Shown: positions 1 through 5,021 of the stretch, one piece after another
How the letters are laid out: every line of letters begins with the position of its first letter
Position numbering within the stretch: position 1 is the stretch's first letter
Position numbers and translations under genes: made by a program
Notes under the pieces: model-generated
Databases searched by the model: none
What the model saw: the letters and a program-made list of their open reading frames with translations, nothing else
What the model was told of the DNA's origin: nothing
Assembly: GCA_030642225.1 (NCBI GenBank)
Contig: DAOWOC010000111.1
Coordinates: forward strand, 1-5,021
DNA: 5,021 nt
From: Deltaproteobacteria bacterium
GTDB lineage: Bacteria > Desulfobacterota > DAOWOC01
Direction: 5' to 3'

Positions 1-36
1 GATAATAATACAAAAGAATTTAAAGATGACATTTGA
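1..36 (+). CDS. Possible C-terminal tail of a preceding gene (partial)
   Basis: Frame 1 is open from the left edge and ends at a TGA at 34-36, giving the 11-residue acidic tail DNNTKEFKDDI. If real, it overlaps the start of the downstream ispA-like gene by 11 bases, which would indicate translational coupling. In many proteobacteria the gene before ispA is xseB (exodeoxyribonuclease VII small subunit), whose product often ends in an acidic tail, so that is the natural guess. Eleven residues cannot identify a family, and the open frame could be chance. Confidence 0.25.
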   Translation, partial: DNNTKEFKDDI

Positions 37-913
37 TTTTAATGCCTATATCACTATGCTTAAGGAAGCAGTTGACAATGCCCTTAATGCTTATTTCCCA
101 CAGTCAGGCGAAATTTTTCAGCGTCTTAATGACGCCATGCGTTACAGCCTGTTTGCAGGAGGAAAACGCTTAAGGCCGATACTTTGCATCGCCGGTGCAG
201 AGGCCGTTGGTGGAGACCGGACAACTGTAATACCTGTTGCATGCGCCCTTGAATTAATACATACATATTCCCTTATACATGATGACCTCCCATGCATGGA
301 TAATGACGAGTTAAGAAGGGGAAAACCTACAAATCACATCGCCTTTGATGAAGCTACTGCCATATTAGCCGGAGACAGCCTTTTAACCGAGGCGTTTGCC
401 CTTCTTTCCCTTGACATGGATATAGACAAAAACCAACAGCTTAAGATAATAAGGATAATCTCAGGCGCTGCAGGGGCAGGAGGCATGGTCGGCGGTCAGA
501 TGGCGGATATTGCATCTGAGGGTAGGGCCGGGGATATAAAGATGCTTGAATTTATACACCGGCATAAGACAGCATGCCTTCTTAGCGCCTCTGTTGAAGC
601 AGGAGGCATTGCCTGCAAAGGTACTAAGGAGCAGATCAACGCATTGAAAAACTATGGGGATAACATAGGTCTTGCTTTTCAGGCAATGGATGACATACTT
701 GATGTTATTGGAGATGTAAAAAAACTCGGCAAAGAGCCCGGGGTTGATCAACAATCCGGCAAATTGACATATCCGTCATTAATAGGGATTGAAGATACAA
801 AAAAAATGATTCACACTTTGATAAATACTGCTAAAAAAGATATAAGTCCCCTTGGCGATAATGTCAGGCCATTAATAGCATTGGCTGATTATATTATCGC
901 AAGGGATAATTGA
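26..913 (+). CDS. ispA: Polyprenyl diphosphate synthase, farnesyl-type (IspA-like)
   Basis: Cytosolic trans-isoprenyl diphosphate synthase that condenses DMAPP/GPP with IPP, most likely stopping at farnesyl diphosphate (C15), the precursor of undecaprenyl phosphate and quinone side chains. The 295 residues match the usual length (E. coli IspA is about 299). Visible motifs are GGKRLRP at 45-51 (IPP and diphosphate binding), the first Asp-rich motif DDLPCMD at 86-92 followed by RRG at 97-99, GGQMAD at 156-161, and the second Asp-rich motif DDILD at 222-226. The two Asp-rich motifs bind the Mg2+-diphosphate. The extra two residues in the first motif and Tyr81 five residues before it are typical of bacterial farnesyl synthases. 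A geranyl or geranylgeranyl product cannot be excluded from sequence. The ATG at 26 gives the expected N-terminus, although the frame stays open to the window edge and only a weak purine-rich stretch (AAAAGAA, 12-18) precedes it. dxs follows after 61 bp, consistent with an isoprenoid operon. Confidence 0.95.
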   Translation: MTFDFNAYITMLKEAVDNALNAYFPQSGEIFQRLNDAMRYSLFAGGKRLRPILCIAGAEAVGGDRTTVIPVACALELIHTYSLIHDDLPCMDNDELRRGKPTNHIAFDEATAILAGDSLLTEAFALLSLDMDIDKNQQLKIIRIISGAAGAGGMVGGQMADIASEGRAGDIKMLEFIHRHKTACLLSASVEAGGIACKGTKEQINALKNYGDNIGLAFQAMDDILDVIGDVKKLGKEPGVDQQSGKLTYPSLIGIEDTKKMIHTLINTAKKDISPLGDNVRPLIALADYIIARDN

Positions 914-960
914 TCGATTTTTAAAGATTAAAGATAGATACAAAGTCATCAAAATTTGAC

Positions 961-966
961 AAGGAA
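961..966 (+). promoter_or_regulatory. Ribosome binding site of dxs
   Basis: AAGGAA lies 8 nt before the ATG at 975, a standard Shine-Dalgarno match and spacing. It supports that ATG as the dxs start. The rest of the 61-bp gap after the upstream stop (TGA at 911-913) shows no GC-rich hairpin with a T run, so read-through from the upstream gene is likely. Confidence 0.75.
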
Positions 967-974
967 TATTTTTA

Positions 975-2888
975 ATGGATCAAACAATTCTTTCAACAAT
1001 AAACAATCCAAGTGACTTAAAAGGGCTTACAAAGACAGAGTTAAAAGTGCTTTGCAAAGAACTCAGGGAATTTATTGTGGATGTAGTAAGCCGCACAGGC
1101 GGTCATCTTGCCCCGAGCCTCGGCGTTGTGGAGTTGACCGTGGCGCTGCATGCCGTATTCAACTGCCCTGAAGATCGTATTATATGGGATGTAGGACATC
1201 AAAGCTATGCACATAAGATATTAACAGGCAGAAAAGATATATTTGAAACCCTTCGTCAAAAGGGAGGCATCAGCGGGTTTCCGCGTATTAATGAAAGCCC
1301 TTGTGATGCATTTGGCACAGGCCACGCATCAACATCAATTTCAGCGGCTCTTGGCATGGCAGTAGCAAGAGATATGAAGCAGGATGACAGAAAGGTTATT
1401 GCTGTTATCGGCGACGGCGCAATGACCGGCGGTATGGCCTTTGAGGCATTAAACCAGGCTGGGAGCATGGACAGGGATATTATAATCATCCTTAATGATA
1501 ATGAGATGAGCATAGACCCAAGCGTTGGAGCACTTTCTTCATTTCTCAGCCGCAAAATGGTTGGTGAGCCTTATATCCGTTTTAAAAACGAGTTTGAAAA
1601 TTTTTTCGGCTCTGTGCCCGGCATAGGTGATAATATTGTCAAGCTTGCCAAAAAATGGAAAGACACCTTTAAATCATTTTTTACATCAGGCCTGCTTTTT
1701 CAGGCCCTTGATTTTGAATATGTGGGCCCGATTAAAGGCCACAGGTTAGACAGACTTCTTGAAACATTTCAAAAGGTAAGGAATATTAAAGGCCCTACCC
1801 TTGTACATATAATGACAACCAAGGGGAAAGGCTATAAACCGGCAGAAAAAAATCCATCCAAATTCCACGGTATCGGCCCTTTTAACAAGCAGACAGGGGA
1901 AACACCGCCAAAGGTAAAATCAGCGCCCTTAACCTATACAAATGTATTCGGCAAAACACTTGTTGATCTGGCAAAAAAAGATGACCGTATTATTGCCATC
2001 ACAGCCGCAATGCCGGAAGGAACAGGGCTTTCCCTTTTTGCAAAGGAATTTCCAGATAGATTTTTTGATGTTGGAATAGCTGAACAACACAGCGTAACCT
2101 TTGCGGCCGGCATGGCAAAGGAGGGTTTTCGTCCTGTTGTTGCTATATATTCAACCTTTATGCAAAGGGCCTTTGACCAGATCATACATGATGTGGCTCT
2201 CCAGAATATCCCTGTTATCTTTGCCATGGACAGGAGTGGAATCGTGGGACAGGACGGGGGCACACACCACGGCGCCTTTGATATCTCCTTTATGAAGCTG
2301 ATACCCAATATGATAGTCATGGCACCTGGAGATGAGGAAGAATTAAAAAATATGTTAGGTACAGCCTTAAAACATAATGGCCCTGTCTCAATCAGGTATC
2401 CCCGCGGCAAAGGGACCGGCATGAATATTAGTGATATTATTGAACCAGTCACAATAGGTAGGGCCAGGGTCTTGCGCAATGGAGACGATTGTCTTGTAAT
2501 TGCAATCGGAGCAATGGTAAAACCATGCATTGATGCCGCGATTGAGCTTGAAAAGGATGGGATCAATATAACACTCGTTGATGCCCGTTTTGCAAAGCCT
2601 GTTGATGAAAAACTCATAATATCATTAGCAAAAAAATGCAGCAGGATTATTACAGTAGAAGAAAATGTAATTTCCGGTGGTTTTGGCTCCTCTGTTCTAA
2701 GGCTCCTCGCAGAGCATTCACTGATTTCAGATTTTAAGATGTTAGGTCTGCCCGATGCCTTTGTAGAACATGGGACACAGGCACAGCTAAGGCATGAATC
2801 AGGACTTGATGCTGCTGGTATTAAAAAAGAGATAAAACAAATGGTCAAAGGAAAAGGATCGGGGCTTAAGCTGCATGCATCAAATTAA
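975..2888 (+). CDS. dxs: 1-deoxy-D-xylulose-5-phosphate synthase
   Basis: Cytosolic thiamine-diphosphate enzyme that joins pyruvate and D-glyceraldehyde 3-phosphate, releasing CO2, to make DXP. This is the first and often flux-limiting step of the MEP route to IPP/DMAPP, and DXP also feeds thiamine and pyridoxal synthesis. The 637 residues are full length (E. coli about 620). In order: TGGHLAPSLG at 41-50 with His44 (equivalent of E. coli His49), DVGHQSYAHK at 72-81, the ThDP/Mg2+ motif from GDG at 146-148 to NDN at 174-176, and the transketolase-like pyrimidine domain from about 320. That domain carries DVGIAEQH at 365-372 with catalytic Glu370, and the substrate-site residues Arg398, Arg420 and His431 in DGGTHHGAFD. 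RYPRG lies at 474-478, and the transketolase C-terminal domain runs from about 490 to 620. No key residue is missing. The last dozen or so residues (rich in Lys and Gly) are a poorly conserved tail. The gene sits between ispA and the M48 protease in the same direction. Confidence 0.98.
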   Translation: MDQTILSTINNPSDLKGLTKTELKVLCKELREFIVDVVSRTGGHLAPSLGVVELTVALHAVFNCPEDRIIWDVGHQSYAHKILTGRKDIFETLRQKGGISGFPRINESPCDAFGTGHASTSISAALGMAVARDMKQDDRKVIAVIGDGAMTGGMAFEALNQAGSMDRDIIIILNDNEMSIDPSVGALSSFLSRKMVGEPYIRFKNEFENFFGSVPGIGDNIVKLAKKWKDTFKSFFTSGLLFQALDFEYVGPIKGHRLDRLLETFQKVRNIKGPTLVHIMTTKGKGYKPAEKNPSKFHGIGPFNKQTGETPPKVKSAPLTYTNVFGKTLVDLAKKDDRIIAITAAMPEGTGLSLFAKEFPDRFFDVGIAEQHSVTFAAGMAKEGFRPVVAIYSTFMQRAFDQIIHDVALQNIPVIFAMDRSGIVGQDGGTHHGAFDISFMKLIPNMIVMAPGDEEELKNMLGTALKHNGPVSIRYPRGKGTGMNISDIIEPVTIGRARVLRNGDDCLVIAIGAMVKPCIDAAIELEKDGINITLVDARFAKPVDEKLIISLAKKCSRIITVEENVISGGFGSSVLRLLAEHSLISDFKMLGLPDAFVEHGTQAQLRHESGLDAAGIKKEIKQMVKGKGSGLKLHASN

Positions 2889-2924
2889 TTTTAACAATTT
2901 TTGATAGTCTCTTAAAAAGCCGAT

Positions 2925-2929
2925 AAGGA
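2925..2929 (+). promoter_or_regulatory. Ribosome binding site of the M48 protease gene
   Basis: AAGGA ends 6 nt before the ATG at 2936 and supports that start, which also begins directly with a hydrophobic first membrane helix. The 47-bp gap between the dxs stop (TAA, 2886-2888) and this gene shows no terminator-like hairpin, so co-transcription with dxs is plausible. Confidence 0.7.
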
Positions 2930-2935
2930 TGACTC

Positions 2936-4168
2936 ATGAATATCTATCTTATTATTATACTCATTGCCATTATTGTGGATTTCATGCTGCATGCCCTTGC
3001 AGAATATCTCAATATAAAGGCGCTTACAACAGATCTTCCTGAAGAATTCAGGGATTGTTATGATCAGGATAAATATGCAAAATCCCAGGAATACACAAAG
3101 GCGCAGACAAGGTTCGACCTTTTTTCATCCTCGTTTAACACCATTCTCATCCTGATAATTATCCTTTTGGGCGGCTTTAATTATCTTGATATATTTGTTC
3201 GGGGATTTAACTTAAACCCTGTATTAACCGGCTTAACTTTTTTTGGCATACTCTTTGTCCTGCAGGATATTGTTTCAATACCCTTTTCTCTTTACAATAA
3301 TTTTGTCCTTGAACAAAGATTCGGATTTAACAAAATGACCTTAAAAACATTTGTGACAGACAAGATAAAAACATATCTCCTGTCTATAATTATTGGCTCT
3401 ATCCTGGCCGGGGGGATATTATTCTTCTTTGAAAAAACCGGCCAATATGCATGGCTTTATGCATGGCTGACAATCACTTTTTTTATCATCATTGCCCAGC
3501 CTTTTTTCAATACTGTTATAGCGCCAATGTTCAATAAATTCATACCCCTTGAAAAAGGCGAACTCAAAGAGGCTATTTCAGCCTACGCCAAAAAAGTCGG
3601 TTTTTCGCTTAAAGATATTTCCGTTATGGATGGTTCTAAACGCTCTACACACTCTAACGCCTATTTCAGCGGTTTTTTAAAAAAAAGAATCGCCCTGTTT
3701 GATACATTAATAAAAACCCATTCCAAAGAGGAAATAGTAGCTGTTATTGCGCATGAAACAGGTCATTACAAAAAACATCATATTATTAAGGGGATGATAG
3801 TCGCAATCCTGCATTCCGGTATCATGTTTTACCTTTTATCTCTTTTTATAAACAACAGGGGACTTTTTGATGCATTTAAAATGCAGCATATATCAATTTA
3901 TGGAGGGCTTGTCTTTTTTGGCCTTTTATATTCCCCAATTGAGATTATCCTTGCCATCTTTATGAACGCATGGTCAAGAAAGCATGAATATGAAGCAGAT
4001 AACTTTGCCGCCAAAACAACCGGGGATACCAGACCAATGATTGTTGCGTTAAAGAATCTGTCTGTTTCCAATCTTGGAAATCTCACACCTCATCCGCTGA
4101 ATGTTTTTTTAAACTATTCCCATCCACCTGTACTTGAAAGAATAAGGGCATTGGAAAAAACAGCTTAA
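2936..4168 (+). CDS. M48 membrane metallopeptidase, Ste24/CAAX prenyl protease 1-like
   Basis: Integral membrane zinc endopeptidase of family M48. The zinc site is visible as HETGH at 273-277 (His273 and His277 ligands, Glu274 catalytic) plus EYEAD at 351-355, where Glu351 is the expected third ligand. Other marks of the Ste24 branch are SNAYFSGF at 240-247 followed by KRIALFDTLI at 250-259, and the C-terminal SHPPVLERIRALE at 395-407. Hydrophobic segments at about 4-22, 66-84, 97-118, 146-165, 172-195, 283-304 and 320-345 give seven helices, the number in the chambered Ste24/ZMPSTE24 fold. HtpX, by contrast, is about 290 residues with fewer helices. At 410 residues it is somewhat shorter than yeast Ste24 (about 453), as is usual for bacterial members. 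Eukaryotic relatives cleave farnesylated CAAX proteins. Bacteria generally lack that modification, so the substrate here is unknown, and membrane-protein quality control is a reasonable inference. It follows dxs closely and may belong to its operon. Confidence 0.93.
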   Translation: MNIYLIIILIAIIVDFMLHALAEYLNIKALTTDLPEEFRDCYDQDKYAKSQEYTKAQTRFDLFSSSFNTILILIIILLGGFNYLDIFVRGFNLNPVLTGLTFFGILFVLQDIVSIPFSLYNNFVLEQRFGFNKMTLKTFVTDKIKTYLLSIIIGSILAGGILFFFEKTGQYAWLYAWLTITFFIIIAQPFFNTVIAPMFNKFIPLEKGELKEAISAYAKKVGFSLKDISVMDGSKRSTHSNAYFSGFLKKRIALFDTLIKTHSKEEIVAVIAHETGHYKKHHIIKGMIVAILHSGIMFYLLSLFINNRGLFDAFKMQHISIYGGLVFFGLLYSPIEIILAIFMNAWSRKHEYEADNFAAKTTGDTRPMIVALKNLSVSNLGNLTPHPLNVFLNYSHPPVLERIRALEKTA

Positions 4169-4232
4169 GATATATACTGGAAATATTTTTCTATCCATAT
4201 TTTTTCTTATTTGTCGTTGTTTATCTATAAAT

Positions 4233-4266
4233 ATCTTTGATATCAAAAAACATCTTTGGTATCAAA
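4233..4266. repeat. Tandem pair of 15-bp palindromic repeats in the convergent intergenic region
   Basis: Two copies of ATCTTTGRTATCAAA lie at 4233-4247 and 4252-4266, identical at 14 of 15 positions with a 19-bp period. The first contains a perfect 12-bp palindrome (TTTGATATCAAA, 4236-4247). The second (TTTGGTATCAAA, 4255-4266) is the same except for one G. The two can also pair with each other as a 12-bp stem, with one G-U in the plus-strand transcript, around the 7-nt loop 4248-4254. The pair lies in the 187-bp gap 4169-4355, between the 3' ends of the protease and CoA-transferase genes. The rest of the gap is very AT-rich with no further gene. The repeats could be a protein-binding site or a weak two-way transcript end. 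No GC-rich stem or directly adjoining T run makes it a standard terminator. Confidence 0.6.
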
Positions 4267-4355
4267 CAAACGCAATATAATATTTTTTAATATGGCATGC
4301 TCAATTTTTTACATTGGAAACCTGACTATCTAAATCAAAATTTTTATAATAAATT

Positions 4356-5021
4356 TTATAATTGTTTCATGCGTTTTTTAAGCCTTGGTACTGCCTCTTC
4401 ATTTTCATTTAAGATTGAGTGAATCTGTTCATCTGAATAATCCAATAAATCCCTTAGAATTTTTTCAGTATGTTCGCCAAAATCCGGTGGAGGATCAGGT
4501 ATCCCTTTAATTTCATTCTCTATTTTAAAAATAGAGCCGATTGTATTATATTTCTCCCCATGAACCTCCATCTCCTGGATCATATTGTTGTGTTTTACCT
4601 GGGGATCATTTACCACCTTGTTAAAATCCATGACAGGGCCGCAGGCAATATCATTTTCATCCCTCAAAAACTTAATCCATTCATCAGATGTCTTGTTCTT
4701 TAAGGCCTCTTCAAAAAATTTATCGAATTCAGGACGATTCATTATCCTTGATGGAGTACTATTAAATTTATCATCATCCAGCATCCATTCAAGCCCCACA
4801 AGTTTTATAACCTTATTGCCATCACTCGGCCCGATTGTTATAAAGCCGTCTTTTGTTCCATATATCCCATATGGAGAGACCATCATGTGCCTGTTCCCCT
4901 GAAGCTGGGGCGCATTACCGCTTAAAAAATATGCCTGAAACATGACCTGCTGTAAAAGCAGCAGGCAATCTAAAAGATTTGTATCTATTTTAGCACCCTT
5001 GTTGTCTTTTTCCCTTTTAAC
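4356..5021 (-). CDS. CaiB/BaiF family (class III) CoA-transferase, C-terminal part, cut by window edge
   Basis: The reverse strand is open from the window edge (5021) to a TAA at 4358-4356, giving 221 residues of a protein whose family is usually about 400 long. Class III CoA-transferases move CoA between carboxylic acids (formyl/oxalate, carnitine/crotonobetaine, aryl-propenoates, succinate-dependent hydrocarbon adducts). Family features, numbered from the edge, are REKDNKGAKID near the start (the common REKTGKGQ-ID-S region), GNRH at 42-45, SPYGIYGTKDGFITIG at 49-64, GPVMDF and DPQV in the middle, and GEHTEKIL near the end. The catalytic Asp (Asp169 in formyl-CoA transferase) lies upstream of the visible part, so activity and substrate cannot be judged. 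An internal ATG at 4943 is not the likely start, because recognisable family sequence continues upstream of it. The C-terminus ends in a charged, Lys/Arg-rich tail. The gene converges on the isoprenoid/protease cluster and is probably a separate transcription unit. Confidence 0.9.
   Translation of the reverse strand, partial: VKREKDNKGAKIDTNLLDCLLLLQQVMFQAYFLSGNAPQLQGNRHMMVSPYGIYGTKDGFITIGPSDGNKVIKLVGLEWMLDDDKFNSTPSRIMNRPEFDKFFEEALKNKTSDEWIKFLRDENDIACGPVMDFNKVVNDPQVKHNNMIQEMEVHGEKYNTIGSIFKIENEIKGIPDPPPDFGEHTEKILRDLLDYSDEQIHSILNENEEAVPRLKKRMKQL

Noticed and set aside
949..959. Small palindrome TCAAAATTTGA in the ispA-dxs gap.
   Set aside because: Arms of five A/T-rich bases around a single base are expected by chance in sequence this AT-rich.
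956..961. TTGACA resembling a -35 promoter box just before dxs.
   Set aside because: A -10 box at normal spacing would fall inside the dxs coding region, and the dxs ribosome binding site overlaps the position, so a promoter here could not drive dxs from its start.
1934..2848. Long minus-strand open frame (304 codons) opposite dxs.
   Set aside because: It lies wholly antisense to a well-supported dxs, and its translation is rich in Ser, Ile and Cys with no recognisable family, typical of a shadow frame.
4337..4357. A/T-only inverted repeat (AAAATTT / AAATTTT) at the end of the CoA-transferase gene.
   Set aside because: The stem has no G-C pairs, overlaps the stop codon and is in very AT-rich sequence, so it is too weak to call a terminator.
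4470..4902. Plus-strand open frames opposite the CoA-transferase gene.
   Set aside because: They overlap a clearly recognisable minus-strand protein, overlap each other, and show no family features.
4946..4965. Perfect 7-bp inverted repeat (CCTGCTG / CAGCAGG) with a 6-nt loop.
   Set aside because: It lies inside the CoA-transferase coding frame, where it encodes a Leu-Leu-Leu-Leu-Gln-Gln stretch. No T run follows it on either strand, so it is not a convincing terminator.

Overview
This AT-rich window looks like ordinary bacterial chromosome. It holds three complete plus-strand genes, then one minus-strand gene that converges on them and is cut by the right edge. Nothing marks a mobile element, prophage, CRISPR array or RNA gene. 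The ispA-dxs pairing, the Ste24-type M48 protease and the CaiB/BaiF-type CoA-transferase would fit an anaerobic Desulfobacterota (deltaproteobacterial) genome. That placement is an inference from gene content only, and other Gram-negative lineages are possible.

Positions 1-2888 hold two isoprenoid-precursor genes. The first is a short-chain (farnesyl-type) polyprenyl diphosphate synthase (26-913). The second is 1-deoxy-D-xylulose-5-phosphate synthase (975-2888), which catalyses the first step of the MEP pathway. They are 61 bp apart with no visible terminator between them and are probably co-transcribed. Dxs feeds the pathway that makes IPP and DMAPP, and the IspA-like enzyme condenses these into farnesyl diphosphate for undecaprenyl phosphate, quinone side chains and related lipids. 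A short open frame at 1-36 may be the end of a preceding gene that overlaps the ispA start.

Positions 2936-4168 hold a seven-helix membrane zinc metallopeptidase of family M48. It resembles eukaryotic Ste24/ZMPSTE24 (CAAX prenyl protease 1) more than HtpX. It lies 47 bp after dxs with a good ribosome binding site, so it could be the third gene of the same operon. Its nearness to a farnesyl diphosphate synthase is suggestive, but there is no evidence of protein prenylation here.

Positions 4169-4355 are a very AT-rich convergent intergenic stretch with two near-identical palindromic 15-bp repeats that can also fold into one 12-bp stem. Positions 4356-5021 (minus strand) are the C-terminal half of a class III CoA-transferase, whose N-terminal part lies beyond the window.

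I found no convincing new biological system. The points most worth a second look are the Ste24-like protease beside the isoprenoid genes and the repeat pair at the convergent junction.
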